Assembly: GCA_017550535.1 (NCBI GenBank)
Contig: JAFZOS010000027.1
Location: forward strand, 62,001 to 126,000
Source of the DNA: Lachnospiraceae bacterium
GTDB lineage: Bacteria > Bacillota > Clostridia > Lachnospirales > Lachnospiraceae
DNA: 64,000 nucleotides
Reading direction: 5' to 3'
Shown here: positions 1 through 9,006 of the stretch, piece after piece
Layout of the letters: every line of letters begins with the position of its first letter
How positions within the stretch are numbered: position 1 is the first letter of the stretch
Notes under the pieces: model-generated
The model's database searches: none
What the model was told of the DNA's origin: nothing
The model's input: the letters and a program-made list of their open reading frames with translations, nothing else
Translations under genes and position numbers: made by a program

Positions 1-1044
1 GGTTCCAAAGATGTTTCAATGGCAAAGGCCTGCCTTACGCTCGGCAATACCGAGGGTATAAGCTTCAAATCGCGCATCTCTAAAAAGATGGCAGAACAGC
101 TTAGATTTACCGACAGACAGGCTGAAGCCATCCTGTCAATGAGGCTTTACAAACTGATCGGTCTAGAGATAGATGCACTTATAAAGGAACACGAAGATAC
201 CCTTAAGAATATTGAAAACTATAAGGATATACTTACAAACCAGAAAACCATGGACAAGCTCATAATAAAGGAGCTTGACGGATACAAAAAGGAGTACGGC
301 CGGGAGCGGCGTACGGTCATTGAAAATGCAGAAGCAGCCGTATTTGAGGAAAATAGGATCGAAGAAACCGAAGTTGTATTCCTTATGGACCGTTTCGGCT
401 ACTGCAAAACGATCGACAACTCAACGTATGAGAGGAATAAAGATACCATAGACAGCGAAAACAAATATATATTCCCCGTAATGAATACGGGCCGAGTATG
501 TCTTTTCACAAATACGGGTTATATGCACACGATAAAGGTCCTTGACCTTCCTTACGGCAAATTCAAGGATAAGGGCGTCCCGATCGATAATGTAAGCAAT
601 TACAGTTCGGCAAATGAAACAGTCGTCTATGCATGCAGCCTTAAGGAAGTGATAATGCAGAAGCTAGTATTTGCCTCCAAAAAATCAATGCTGAAGCATG
701 TATACGGTACCGAGTTTGATGTTACCAAGCGTTCTGTAGCCGCAACAGGTCTCAACGAGGGAGATGAACTCCTGGCAGTTTACCCGATAACAGATGAGCG
801 AAATATCGTTCTGCGCACAAGGGACGGATTTTTCATCAAGTTCCAGCTTGATGAGATACCGCTTAAAAAGAAGGGTGCCGTAGGTGTCAGGGGGATGAAG
901 CTTAACGGAACCGATGAAGTCACCGATGTTTATCTTTTAAGAAACGGAAGTGAAACAAGCATAGATATAGGCGGAAGGATGCTTGAGCTTAACAGGCTTA
1001 AGCTTTCAAGGCGTGATACCAAAGGAACAAAAGTAAGGATATAG
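1..1044 (+). CDS. parC: DNA topoisomerase IV subunit A, C-terminal part (5' end outside window)
   Basis: The reading frame is already open at base 1 and ends at TAG 1042-1044, so only the C-terminal ~347 residues are visible. They hold the end of the breakage-reunion domain with its coiled-coil (RQAEAILSMRLYKL, LEIDALIKEHEDTL) followed by the beta-pinwheel DNA-wrapping domain. The catalytic tyrosine lies upstream, outside the window. The enzyme would relax and decatenate DNA together with a ParE/GyrB-type ATPase subunit. I see no canonical GyrA box (QRRGGKG); the late motif KKKGAVGVRGMKL fits clostridial ParC-type proteins better than GyrA, but gyrase A cannot be fully excluded from this fragment. 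rsmD follows after 7 bases. Confidence 0.8.
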   Translation, partial: GSKDVSMAKACLTLGNTEGISFKSRISKKMAEQLRFTDRQAEAILSMRLYKLIGLEIDALIKEHEDTLKNIENYKDILTNQKTMDKLIIKELDGYKKEYGRERRTVIENAEAAVFEENRIEETEVVFLMDRFGYCKTIDNSTYERNKDTIDSENKYIFPVMNTGRVCLFTNTGYMHTIKVLDLPYGKFKDKGVPIDNVSNYSSANETVVYACSLKEVIMQKLVFASKKSMLKHVYGTEFDVTKRSVAATGLNEGDELLAVYPITDERNIVLRTRDGFFIKFQLDEIPLKKKGAVGVRGMKLNGTDEVTDVYLLRNGSETSIDIGGRMLELNRLKLSRRDTKGTKVRI

Positions 1045-1051
1045 CCAGACT

Positions 1052-1624
1052 ATGAGAGTGATAGCAGGAAGTGCAAGGCGTCTGCTTCTTACGTCGCCTC
1101 CGGGTTTTGAAACAAGGCCCACATCCGATAAGGTTAAGGAAACCCTGTTTAACATACTTATGCCGTATATTTATACGGATACCGGTTTTTTGGATCTTTT
1201 TGCCGGCAGCGGTGCAATAGGAATCGAAGCCTTAAGCAGGGGGGCAGGGGAAGCGGTCTTTGTCGAAAACTCAAAAGAAGCAGTATCTTGTATTAATAAA
1301 AATCTTAATACAACCCATTTTACTGACAGTGCAACAGTTATGTATTGTGATGTGATGACTGCGCTTAAAAGGTTGGAGGGAAAGAGGGTATATGATATAA
1401 TCTTTATGGATCCCCCATATAGCAGACATTATGAAAAGGCAGTACTTGAGTATCTTTCATCATCTATGATCGTTGCAGATGATACACTCATAGTCGTGGA
1501 AGCAGACAGAAGCACAGATTTTGACTATGTTGCCGGTTTAGGATTCGAAACGGTAAAATATAAGGAGTATAAAAACAACTGTCACCTGTTCCTTAAACGT
1601 ATACAAAAAACGGAGGTTATATGA
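1052..1624 (+). CDS. rsmD: 16S rRNA (guanine966-N2)-methyltransferase RsmD
   Basis: A 190-residue class I SAM methyltransferase. It opens with [10 protein letters not shown], the usual start of RsmD, has the SAM-binding motif [11 protein letters not shown] at residues 47-57 and the catalytic DPPY at 120-123 that marks N2-guanine/N6-adenine methylases. Family role: methylates G966 of 16S rRNA in the 30S subunit. The length matches the family. Its stop overlaps the coaD start (ATGA at 1621-1624), so the two are translationally coupled; rsmD-coaD pairing is common in bacteria. Confidence 0.93.
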   Translation: MRVIAGSARRLLLTSPPGFETRPTSDKVKETLFNILMPYIYTDTGFLDLFAGSGAIGIEALSRGAGEAVFVENSKEAVSCINKNLNTTHFTDSATVMYCDVMTALKRLEGKRVYDIIFMDPPYSRHYEKAVLEYLSSSMIVADDTLIVVEADRSTDFDYVAGLGFETVKYKEYKNNCHLFLKRIQKTEVI

Positions 1625-2106
1625 AAACTGCAATCTATCCAGGAAGCTTTGATCCCGTCACGTACGGTCACATAGATATCATAAAAAGAGCGGCAGATAT
1701 CTTCGACTCTCTTACCGTCAGCGTGCTTAACAACAAAGTCAAAACTCCGTTGTTTTCTGTTAAGGAACGTGTTAATATATTAAAAGAAGTTACGAAAGAT
1801 ATTCCCAATGTTTCGGTTGAAAGCTATGAGGGGCTGCTCGTCGAATACTGTAAAGCATGTAATGCGGGTGTGATTATCAGGGGACTTCGCGCCATCACTG
1901 ATTTTGAATATGAATTGCAGCTGGCGCAGACCAATCGTAAGCTGGGGGAAGAGGTGGACACCATTTTTCTTACCACCAGTCTCGAGTATGCATATCTCAG
2001 CTCGTCGACCGTAAAAGAAGTGGCAAGTTTCGGAGGCGATATCAGTAAATTTGTTCCACCCTTTATAGCAGATATGGTGTATAAAAAGTATGGTACATGT
2101 AAATAG
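1621..2106 (+). CDS. coaD: Pantetheine-phosphate adenylyltransferase (CoaD)
   Basis: A 161-residue nucleotidyltransferase of the HxGH superfamily that transfers AMP from ATP to 4'-phosphopantetheine, the penultimate step of coenzyme A synthesis. The N-terminus [14 protein letters not shown] carries the family's T/HxGH ATP-binding signature at residues 14-17, and SSSTVKE near residue 127 is the second (ISSTxxR-like) motif. [14 protein letters not shown] is the typical CoaD core. The start ATG overlaps the rsmD stop by 4 bases; the ribosome site (GGAGG) lies inside rsmD. Confidence 0.95.
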   Translation: MKTAIYPGSFDPVTYGHIDIIKRAADIFDSLTVSVLNNKVKTPLFSVKERVNILKEVTKDIPNVSVESYEGLLVEYCKACNAGVIIRGLRAITDFEYELQLAQTNRKLGEEVDTIFLTTSLEYAYLSSSTVKEVASFGGDISKFVPPFIADMVYKKYGTCK

Positions 2107-2130
2107 ATTATTGATTATGAGGAGACAGTA

Positions 2131-2775
2131 ATGAGCAGCAAAATTGAGCAGATCATTGATGAGATCGAGGACTTTATCGACGGATGTAAGTTCCAGGCTT
2201 TTTCAAGCACAAACATCCTCGTTGACAAAGAACGCATTGAGGAACTCCTTCGGGAACTCAGGATGAAGACACCCGATGAGATCAAGCGCTACCAGAAGAT
2301 CATAAGCAATAAGGAGGCGATCCTTAACGATGCCAAGGAGAAAGCCGAGGCCATGATCAATGAAGCGCAGGTTCATACCGATCATATGGTCAATGAGCAC
2401 GAGATAATGCAGCAGGCTTATGCTCAGGCAAATGAAGTGGTACAGCAGGCGGTTTCGCAGGCACAACAGATACTTGACACGGCTACGACTGATGCCAACG
2501 GCATAAGGCAGTCCGCAATGAAATATACAGATGATATGCTCGCGGAAGTGCAGGGTATCGTAAAAACAGCGATAGGTGACGCTGAATCAAAGTATTCCGG
2601 ACTTCTTGAACGTCTTAAAAGCTGTGCAGCTGTAATTGACAAAAACAGGGCGGATCTTTATCCACAGGTTGAGCTTGAGAAGGAGATTGCATCGATCGAA
2701 GGAATAAGCACAACAAGGGGAACCGAAACTGAAACTCCGGGTAACAACTTAAATCTTAACATGTTAGGCAAATAG
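2131..2775 (+). CDS. Coiled-coil protein of unknown function (coaD neighbour)
   Basis: A 214-residue soluble, highly charged protein without signal peptide or membrane segment. Residues ~1-45 look structured (MSSKIEQIIDEIEDFIDG start), then a long Ala/Gln/Glu-rich stretch to ~185 reads as one coiled coil, with a short Thr/Asn-rich tail. Such proteins are often auto-labelled 'ATPase' or 'V-type ATPase subunit H-like' because of the coiled coil; I see no Walker motif, so I would not call it an ATPase. The N-terminal heptads followed by coiled coil recall DivIVA-like scaffold proteins, but that is only a resemblance. Good ribosome site (GAGGAGA) 7-8 bases before the ATG; a strong terminator follows the stop. 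Confidence 0.7.
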   Translation: MSSKIEQIIDEIEDFIDGCKFQAFSSTNILVDKERIEELLRELRMKTPDEIKRYQKIISNKEAILNDAKEKAEAMINEAQVHTDHMVNEHEIMQQAYAQANEVVQQAVSQAQQILDTATTDANGIRQSAMKYTDDMLAEVQGIVKTAIGDAESKYSGLLERLKSCAAVIDKNRADLYPQVELEKEIASIEGISTTRGTETETPGNNLNLNMLGK

Positions 2776-2780
2776 ATACG

Positions 2781-2804
2781 GGAGCCGATGCTTCGGCTCC
2801 TTTT
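2781..2804 (+). terminator. Intrinsic terminator after the rsmD-coaD unit
   Basis: A perfect 8-bp stem (GGAGCCGA / TCGGCTCC) with loop TGCT, followed by TTTT. It sits 5 bases after the stop codon of the coiled-coil gene. Only 27 bases separate it from the likely pepD start, leaving no obvious room for a promoter. Confidence 0.85.
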
Positions 2805-2831
2805 GATTAATATTCATTCATGGAGAAAAGA

Positions 2832-4286
2832 ATGGGCGTACTTGATGGACTGAAGCCCGAAAGGGTATTTCATTATTTTGAAGAAATCTGCAATATACCG
2901 CACGGTTCCGGCAATACATCGGCGATAGCCAAATACTGCGTTTCGTTCGCAAAGGAAATGGGGCTTGAATGCATCAGTGATAAATTCAATAATGTCCTTA
3001 TAAGGAAACCGGCTTATACAGGCCGGGAAAACTGTAAACCGTTATTGCTGCAGGGACATCTTGATATGGTATGCGAGAAGAACTTTGACTATGATCCAAA
3101 GTTTGATTTTTCAAAAGATCCTCTCAGGCTTTCCCTTATGGATGACTATGTTTTTGCAAAGGGAACAACGCTTGGCGGAGATGACGGTATAGCAGTTGCT
3201 TATATGCTTGCGATACTTGAAGATGATACTATAGTTCATCCCGAACTCGAGTGTCTTTTTACTTCGGATGAAGAGGCGGGTATGGAGGGAATGAAAGGCT
3301 TTGATGCCTCAGCCGTCAAGGCCCGAAGGATGATAAATATCGATAATGAAAAAGAGGGGGAAATTCTGGTAAGCTCTGCAGGCGGTCGTAAGGTAAAATG
3401 CCATATTCCCGTAAGGTACAATAACGTAAGCGGAATGTCTTACGATATCATAATATGCGGACTTTTAGGAGGTCATTCGGGATCTGAGATAGACAAATAC
3501 AGGGGAAATGCCAATCTTTTGATGGGCCGGCTGCTTCATTATTTAAGTGAGAAGCTTGATTATCAGCTTTATTATTTAAAGGGAGGACTTCAGGATAATG
3601 CAATACCGCGCGAGGCCAAGGCTTCGGTGCTTATTGACCCCAAGGATTCCGCATACTTCGAAGATCTTATAACCGAATTTGAAAAGACGGTTATTAATGA
3701 ATACCGGCAGATTGAAAACAATATAACCATCTACTGCGAAGCGGGAGATATTACCGAGGAACATGTTCTGTCACCAAAAACAAAAGAGAGGATAATTTTC
3801 CTTCTCATGACTATCCCTGACGGCATAGCAAAGATGTGTCCCGAATCGCAGAATATCGTTCAAACGTCTTCAAATGCCGGTATAATGCGCCTCAGGCAGG
3901 ATTATTTTTCATTGATAATCAGCATCCGGAGTTCTATATCATCCGAAAAATCGGCTATGAGTGACAAAATAAAGTATCTAACCGAAACAATCGGTGGCGA
4001 ATACATTATCGAATCCGATTATCCCGCATGGGAATACAAGGAGGTTTCACCCCTGCGTGATATGGTTTCTAAGGCATATGTCGAATTGTTTGATAAGGAG
4101 CCGAGGGTTACTTCGATACATGCCGGTCTCGAGTGCGGACTGATATATGACAAGTTAAACGGTATTGATATTGTTTCTATCGGGCCGGATATCGAAGATA
4201 TACATACGCCTAAGGAAAAGCTCAATATATCCAGTACAGAAAGGACATGGCGTCTGCTATTAAAGATAATGGAGATGTGTGACTGA
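2832..4286 (+). CDS. pepD: Aminoacyl-histidine dipeptidase (M20 family, PepD-like)
   Basis: About 484 residues, the usual size of the cytosolic non-specific dipeptidase PepD. M20 zinc-peptidase motifs are visible: LQGHLDMVCEK (first metal-site His and Asp), LGGDDGIAVAYMLA (bridging Asp), FTSDEEAGMEGM (catalytic Glu and metal Glu) and IHAGLECG near the C-terminus (last metal His). It would cleave Xaa-His and other dipeptides for amino-acid recycling. I prefer the ATG at 2832 over the one at 2820: GGAG at 2822-2825 is correctly spaced for 2832, whereas 2820 has no ribosome site, and GVLDGLKPERVF matches the family start. The stop overlaps the next ATG by one base. Confidence 0.9.
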   Translation: MGVLDGLKPERVFHYFEEICNIPHGSGNTSAIAKYCVSFAKEMGLECISDKFNNVLIRKPAYTGRENCKPLLLQGHLDMVCEKNFDYDPKFDFSKDPLRLSLMDDYVFAKGTTLGGDDGIAVAYMLAILEDDTIVHPELECLFTSDEEAGMEGMKGFDASAVKARRMINIDNEKEGEILVSSAGGRKVKCHIPVRYNNVSGMSYDIIICGLLGGHSGSEIDKYRGNANLLMGRLLHYLSEKLDYQLYYLKGGLQDNAIPREAKASVLIDPKDSAYFEDLITEFEKTVINEYRQIENNITIYCEAGDITEEHVLSPKTKERIIFLLMTIPDGIAKMCPESQNIVQTSSNAGIMRLRQDYFSLIISIRSSISSEKSAMSDKIKYLTETIGGEYIIESDYPAWEYKEVSPLRDMVSKAYVELFDKEPRVTSIHAGLECGLIYDKLNGIDIVSIGPDIEDIHTPKEKLNISSTERTWRLLLKIMEMCD

Positions 4287-5047
4287 TGGGAGAAATGATA
4301 AGGCTCGACCGTTTTTTGGCGGGATGCGGAACAGGCAGCCGCAAACATGCAGTAACTTTGATAAAAGCCGGCAGGGTAAGTGTAGATGATACGATTATAT
4401 CCGATCCCGGTCATAAGGTCATTGAAGATGCCTGCGTTAAGCTTGACAGCAAAAAGCTTATATATGAACGTTATTCATATTATATGCTCAACAAACCCGC
4501 CGGATGTGTCAGTGCTGTTAAGGACAGGCTTAGTGATACGGTTTTGTCATTTCTGACAGGAGTAAACACGAACGGACTTTTTCCCGTTGGAAGGCTTGAT
4601 AAAGATACCGAAGGTCTGCTCATAATAACAAACGACGGTGAGCTGTGTCATGATATAATCTCGCCAAAGCGCCATGTTGAAAAAGTATATTATGTAATAT
4701 GCGATAAACCGCTTCCGGGGAATGCCGCTTCAATATTTAAAAAAGGGATCGATATTGGGGATGACGTACCCTGCCTTCCAGCAAAGTTGAAAAAATCAGG
4801 TGAAGCAGAAGGGCGTCCGGCCTACGAACTTACAATAACCGAAGGAAGGTTTCACCAGGTTAAAAGGATGTTTATGTCATTTGACTCTTCCGTGGTTTAT
4901 CTTAAACGCATAAGCGTGGGAGGCGTTAAGCTTGATGAAACATTGGATCCCGGGATGTTCAGACCTCTTACACATGATGAGATCGTAACCCTTAAGGAGC
5001 GAAATGATAAGGAGCCGTCCGATGAAGGCAGCGAAAGTCAAGGGTGA
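4286..5047 (+). CDS. Pseudouridine synthase, RsuA/RluB/RluE/RluF family
   Basis: 253 residues. An N-terminal S4 RNA-binding domain (IRLDRFLAGCGTGSRKHA, residues ~5-50) precedes the catalytic domain; GRLDKDTEGLL at 102-112 contains the catalytic aspartate D105, and FHQVKRMF is the family's C-terminal signature. These enzymes isomerise uridines of rRNA (RluB: 23S U2605; RsuA: 16S U516) or of tRNA (RluF). The exact target cannot be read from the sequence; RluB is the usual assignment in Firmicutes. ATG 4295 is an alternative start. Translationally coupled to pepD and running into the next gene. Confidence 0.88.
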   Translation: MGEMIRLDRFLAGCGTGSRKHAVTLIKAGRVSVDDTIISDPGHKVIEDACVKLDSKKLIYERYSYYMLNKPAGCVSAVKDRLSDTVLSFLTGVNTNGLFPVGRLDKDTEGLLIITNDGELCHDIISPKRHVEKVYYVICDKPLPGNAASIFKKGIDIGDDVPCLPAKLKKSGEAEGRPAYELTITEGRFHQVKRMFMSFDSSVVYLKRISVGGVKLDETLDPGMFRPLTHDEIVTLKERNDKEPSDEGSESQG

Positions 5048-5615
5048 ATGGGGTTATATAAATGACCGGCGTTTGAAAGTGGCAGTCATTACATTATTTA
5101 TGTATGCATGCGCTATCGGACTGTTTCTTTTTGGTCTTAAGTTAACAAATACACGGAAAAACCTTTATACCATACTTGCAGTACTCAGTATACTTCCTGC
5201 CAGCAAAAGCATGGTGAACATGATAATGTTCTTCAGGTTTACTTCCTTAAGCCGCGAAAAGTTCAATGAAATTTCCAACGCGGCAGGTTCTGTTCCCATC
5301 ATTTATGAGCTCCCGTTTACAACCTATGAAAAGACCTACTTTGTTGAATCTGTTGCCTGCAAGGGTAAAAGCATTGCCTGTTTTTATTCAATAAAGCCCG
5401 GAAAGGGAATAAGTGAAGAAAAGATCATAAGCAAGCTTAAAGAACACCTTGAGACCGTGCTTAAGAATGACGGGCATTCAGGATTTGTTGTTAAAATATT
5501 TACCGTTAAAGATGATTTCCTGCGGCGTCTGCATGAGATGGATGACAATAATCCGGGAACGGATCCTGTGGTAGACAAGAGCATACTCAATACCTTTAAG
5601 TCAGTTTCTCTGTAA
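5022..5615 (+). CDS. Hypothetical membrane-anchored protein
   Basis: I do not recognise this ~197-residue protein. It has a short basic N-terminus, then two close hydrophobic segments (about residues 20-42 and 48-70, KVAVITLFMYACAIGLFLFG and YTILAVLSILPA), then a ~125-residue soluble, mixed-charge domain that should lie in the cytoplasm. The start at 5022 is chosen because GGAG (5011-5014) is well placed; ATG 5004 in the same frame also has an AAGGAG upstream. Either start lies inside the pseudouridine synthase gene, so it overlaps its 3' end by about 26-44 bases and is probably translationally coupled. It sits between two pseudouridine synthase genes, but nothing in the sequence ties it to RNA modification. 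Confidence 0.7.
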   Translation: MKAAKVKGEWGYINDRRLKVAVITLFMYACAIGLFLFGLKLTNTRKNLYTILAVLSILPASKSMVNMIMFFRFTSLSREKFNEISNAAGSVPIIYELPFTTYEKTYFVESVACKGKSIACFYSIKPGKGISEEKIISKLKEHLETVLKNDGHSGFVVKIFTVKDDFLRRLHEMDDNNPGTDPVVDKSILNTFKSVSL

Positions 5616-5627
5616 GTATAAGTATAT

Positions 5628-6614
5628 ATGAAAGAATATGTGATAGAAGAAGCAAATGAGGGCCTGAGACTTGACAAGCAGCTTTTTAAGATACTTAATA
5701 ACGCAGGAACCGGATTTGTTTACAAAATGCTTCGAAAAAAAAACATTACATTAAACGGAAGGAAGGCCTCCGGCAGTGAACATCTTAAAACAGGTGATGT
5801 GATCCGTATATATCTTTCAGACGATACCTTCGCTCTTATGAGCATTGACAAAACCGAAAATATCGGCAATGCTTCGTCGTGTTATGATCTGAAAAAGATG
5901 ATAATATATGAGGACCGGGAAATAATCATACTCAACAAACCGTCAGGCATCCTTTCTCAAAAGGCATCATCCGATGATGTTTCGATAAATGAGTTGTGTT
6001 TAAAGTATCTTATGGACAAAGGCGAAACAGACAATTCGTCTCTTAAAGTATTTAAACCATCTATATGCAACCGGCTTGACCGCAATACCTCCGGGATAAC
6101 AATATTTGCTAAGACATACAACTGCGCAAGTACAGTTTCAAAGCTCCTTAAGGAACATATGCTTGGAAAATACTATAAATGTATGGTCGCGGGAAAAGTG
6201 ATTGACGGTATGACTCTTGACGGATTTCTTATAAAGGACGAACATACAAATAAGGTCACAGTATCGGATTCATATGTAAACGGTGCGTCTCGTATTCTAA
6301 CATCTTACCGTCCGTTAGAATCATATGATGACCGCACGTTATTGGAAGTAAAGCTGTTAACCGGGCGTTCGCACCAGATAAGGGCTCATCTTGCTTCAAT
6401 ATCGCATCCTGTTCTGGGTGATCATAAATATGGCGACAAAAGGCTAAACCGTTTGCTCAAGGATAAATACGGTATCAGCTCACAGATGCTTCATGCATAT
6501 AAGCTTGAATTTCCTGAGGATATGCCCGGTGTACTGTCGTATCTTGGAGCAAAGTTTTTTATCGCACCCGATCCTGAGGAATTTGCGTTTCTTAATTCCT
6601 GTGCGATACAATAA
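5628..6614 (+). CDS. RluA-family pseudouridine synthase (RluC/RluD type)
   Basis: 328 residues. Residues ~13-60 form an S4-like RNA-binding domain (LRLDKQLFKIL...); the catalytic core has ILNKPSGILSQ, the active-site NRLDRNTSG with D151, and TGRSHQIRAHLASISHPVLGDHKYGD. This is the RluA superfamily, larger members of which (RluC, RluD) modify 23S rRNA. The substrate is unknown. It is distinct from the second RluA-family gene at 36154, which is closer to RluD. It follows the membrane protein gene by 12 bases and precedes recU by 9, so the set looks like one transcript. Confidence 0.87.
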   Translation: MKEYVIEEANEGLRLDKQLFKILNNAGTGFVYKMLRKKNITLNGRKASGSEHLKTGDVIRIYLSDDTFALMSIDKTENIGNASSCYDLKKMIIYEDREIIILNKPSGILSQKASSDDVSINELCLKYLMDKGETDNSSLKVFKPSICNRLDRNTSGITIFAKTYNCASTVSKLLKEHMLGKYYKCMVAGKVIDGMTLDGFLIKDEHTNKVTVSDSYVNGASRILTSYRPLESYDDRTLLEVKLLTGRSHQIRAHLASISHPVLGDHKYGDKRLNRLLKDKYGISSQMLHAYKLEFPEDMPGVLSYLGAKFFIAPDPEEFAFLNSCAIQ

Positions 6615-6623
6615 GGAGTATAA

Positions 6624-7163
6624 ATGCCCACTTGGAACAGTCGCGGACTTCGCGGTTCGATGCTCGAGGAGCTGGTAAACAGAACAAACGAAAGATACAG
6701 GGACAGCGGACTGGGTCTTATTCAGAAAATACCTACTCCGATAACCCCGATCAATATAGATAAAGCCAACAGGCAGATAACCCTTGCCTACTTTGACCAA
6801 AAGAGTACGGTTGATTATATAGGAGCAGTGCAGGGTATTCCCGTATGTTTCGATGCAAAGGAGTGTGCTGCAAAAACATTTGCACTTGCCAACATACATG
6901 ATCACCAGGTACAATTCATGAAAGAATTTGAAAACCAGGGTGGAATAGCGTTTTTTTTGCTTTATTTTTCCGGAATGGATGTGTTTTATTATCTTAGATA
7001 CCGTGATCTGTCTGTATTTTGGGAGCGGATGATAAACGGTGGTAGAAAGAGTTTTAAATATGAGGAGCTTGATCCTGAATATGTGATCCCCAAAGGGCAG
7101 GGAATAATGATTCCATATCTTGAACTGCTTAATAAAGATCTTGAAAGCCGCGAGGAGGAATAG
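6624..7163 (+). CDS. recU: Holliday junction resolvase RecU
   Basis: 179 residues. Family landmarks: N-terminal WNSRGLRG and LEELVNRTNE, the nuclease segment STVDYIGAVQGIPVCFDAKE with acidic/Lys residues D64, D77, K79 (the family more often has FEAK, so one Glu is replaced by Asp), and HDHQVQFMKEFENQGGIAFFLL. RecU resolves four-way junctions in Gram-positive bacteria, replacing RuvC. It is usually paired with a class A PBP gene (ponA) in Bacillus; here it lies between a pseudouridine synthase and hisZ. A strong AAGGAG site precedes the ATG. Confidence 0.92.
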   Translation: MPTWNSRGLRGSMLEELVNRTNERYRDSGLGLIQKIPTPITPINIDKANRQITLAYFDQKSTVDYIGAVQGIPVCFDAKECAAKTFALANIHDHQVQFMKEFENQGGIAFFLLYFSGMDVFYYLRYRDLSVFWERMINGGRKSFKYEELDPEYVIPKGQGIMIPYLELLNKDLESREEE

Positions 7164-7171
7164 GAATAAAT

Positions 7172-8350
7172 ATGCTTAAAAAGCTTATACACACGCCTGA
7201 AGGAGTGCGTGATATTTACGGAAGCGAATATAATGATAAGCTTAATGTCGAAGATTCGATAATGAAGCTTATACGGAATTACGGTTATGAAGATATCCAG
7301 ACACCTTCATTTGAATTTTTTGATATCTTCGCAGGTAACATAGGAACAACACCTTCAAAGGAGCTTTACAGGTTCTTTGACAAGGAGGGAAATACCCTGG
7401 CACTCAGGCCGGATTTTACACCATCTATAGCAAGGGCAACTGCAAAATACTTTGCGGATGAAATAATGCCTCTGCGTTTCTGCTATATGGGAAGTATCTT
7501 TAACAATACATCCGAATACCAGGGACGACTGAAAGAAACAACGGAGATCGGTGCCGAGCTTATAAATGATACCGGAGTCGATGCGGATGTCGAGATCCTT
7601 ATGATGGTCATCGATATATTAAAAAAATGTTCGCTTGATGATTTTCAGATAAGTATAGGCAATCTTGAATTCTTTAAAGGGCTCTGTGCCGAATACGGGA
7701 TCGATGAAGATAAGGAACTAATGCTTCGCGAAACGATAAATGATAAGAGTTATTTCGGAACTCTGGATATCCTGGATTCGCTGGAGCTTAAGGAAAATGT
7801 AAAAGATATCTTTTCACGTATGCCCGAACTGTTCGGAGGTATTGATACACTGGCAGAAGCAAAAGGCTATGTATCAAATCGCCGATCATTAAGTGCCATT
7901 GAACGACTGGAAAAGATATATGAAATACTTAAGCTTAACGACCTTCAGAAATATGTTTCATTCGACCTGGGAATGCTCAGTAAGTATAATTACTATACCG
8001 GTATAATCTTCAGGGGATATACGCACGGAAGCGGAGATGCCATAGTAAAGGGCGGACGCTATGATAACCTGTTAAATGAATTCGGCAAGTCATCTGGGGC
8101 GATAGGGTTCTGCATTATGATAGATCAGTTGATGTCGGTACTCAAACGCCATCAGATAAGTGTTGGCAGTATGACCTGTGAAAAATACCTCATAACATAT
8201 AATGAGTCAAACCGAGAAAAAGCATACGAAAAGGCCATCAGTTTAAGGCATGATGATAAACCGGTTGTCATGATAAGCTGCGATGAGTTTTCTGATGATA
8301 TGATAGCAGATTACTTAAAAGAGGGGGATTACACCCTTATCAAATTTTAG
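7172..8350 (+). CDS. hisZ: ATP phosphoribosyltransferase regulatory subunit HisZ
   Basis: 392 residues, a histidyl-tRNA synthetase catalytic-domain paralogue. HTPEGVRDIYGSE, ALRPDFTPSIAR and the late motif YYTGIIFRGYTHG are HisRS-like, but the anticodon-binding domain is lacking and it lies directly before a short-form hisG, which identifies HisZ. It forms a hetero-octamer with HisG and transmits histidine feedback to the first step of histidine synthesis. First gene of the his cluster; no his-specific leader or T-box is visible upstream, as recU ends only 8 bases before the ATG. Confidence 0.92.
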   Translation: MLKKLIHTPEGVRDIYGSEYNDKLNVEDSIMKLIRNYGYEDIQTPSFEFFDIFAGNIGTTPSKELYRFFDKEGNTLALRPDFTPSIARATAKYFADEIMPLRFCYMGSIFNNTSEYQGRLKETTEIGAELINDTGVDADVEILMMVIDILKKCSLDDFQISIGNLEFFKGLCAEYGIDEDKELMLRETINDKSYFGTLDILDSLELKENVKDIFSRMPELFGGIDTLAEAKGYVSNRRSLSAIERLEKIYEILKLNDLQKYVSFDLGMLSKYNYYTGIIFRGYTHGSGDAIVKGGRYDNLLNEFGKSSGAIGFCIMIDQLMSVLKRHQISVGSMTCEKYLITYNESNREKAYEKAISLRHDDKPVVMISCDEFSDDMIADYLKEGDYTLIKF

Positions 8351-8370
8351 TTTATGAAAAGGAACATATT

Positions 8371-9006
8371 ATGGAGTATATAACTTTTGCTCTCGGAAAG
8401 GGCAGGCTTGCAAATAAAACCCTTGAGCTTCTTGAAGAGATCGGCATAACATGCGAAGAAATGAAGGATAAGGATACACGAAGGCTCATATTTGTTAATG
8501 AAGAACAAAAGCTGCGGTTCTTCCTGGCAAAGGGTCCGGATGTCCCAACCTATGTTGAATACGGCGCGGCAGATATAGGAGTCGTCGGCAAAGACACCAT
8601 ACTCGAAGAAGACCGCAAGTGCTATGAAGTACTCGATCTTAAATTCGGCAAATGCCGTATGTGTGTATGCGGTCCCGAATCCTCAGCCGAGCTTCTAAAG
8701 CATCATGAGATGATACGGGTAGCAACAAAATATCCCCGTATAGCCAAAGATTACTTTTATAACAAAAAGCACCAGACAGTCGATATAATAAAACTTAACG
8801 GTTCAATAGAACTTGCGCCCATAGTAGGGCTTTCGGAAGTGATAGTCGATATTGTCGAAACAGGTTCGACTTTGAAAGAGAACGGTCTTATGGTCCTTGA
8901 GGAGATATGTCCATTATCCGCAAGGATGATAGTAAACCAGGTCAGCATGAAAATGGAAGCCGAAAGGATAAATAAGCTGATACGCGACATTAAGGAGAAG
9001 TTATGA
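8371..9006 (+). CDS. hisG: ATP phosphoribosyltransferase catalytic subunit (short form)
   Basis: 211 residues, the short HisG form that lacks the C-terminal regulatory domain and therefore depends on HisZ. It condenses ATP with PRPP, the first committed step of histidine synthesis. Seen: ALGKGRL at the N-terminus, GAADIGVVGKD, and the PRPP-binding loop around VDIVETGSTLKENGL. The stop overlaps the hisD ATG (ATGA at 9003-9006). Confidence 0.95.
   Translation: MEYITFALGKGRLANKTLELLEEIGITCEEMKDKDTRRLIFVNEEQKLRFFLAKGPDVPTYVEYGAADIGVVGKDTILEEDRKCYEVLDLKFGKCRMCVCGPESSAELLKHHEMIRVATKYPRIAKDYFYNKKHQTVDIIKLNGSIELAPIVGLSEVIVDIVETGSTLKENGLMVLEEICPLSARMIVNQVSMKMEAERINKLIRDIKEKL

Noticed and set aside
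4019-4414. 131-residue minus-strand frame across pepD and the pseudouridine synthase gene
   Set aside because: Overlaps two clear genes on the other strand and shows no known motif or ribosome site.
6989-7172. Histidine leader peptide or T-box before hisZ
   Set aside because: recU ends 8 bases before hisZ; no His-rich short frame, no specifier or T-box sequence is seen.
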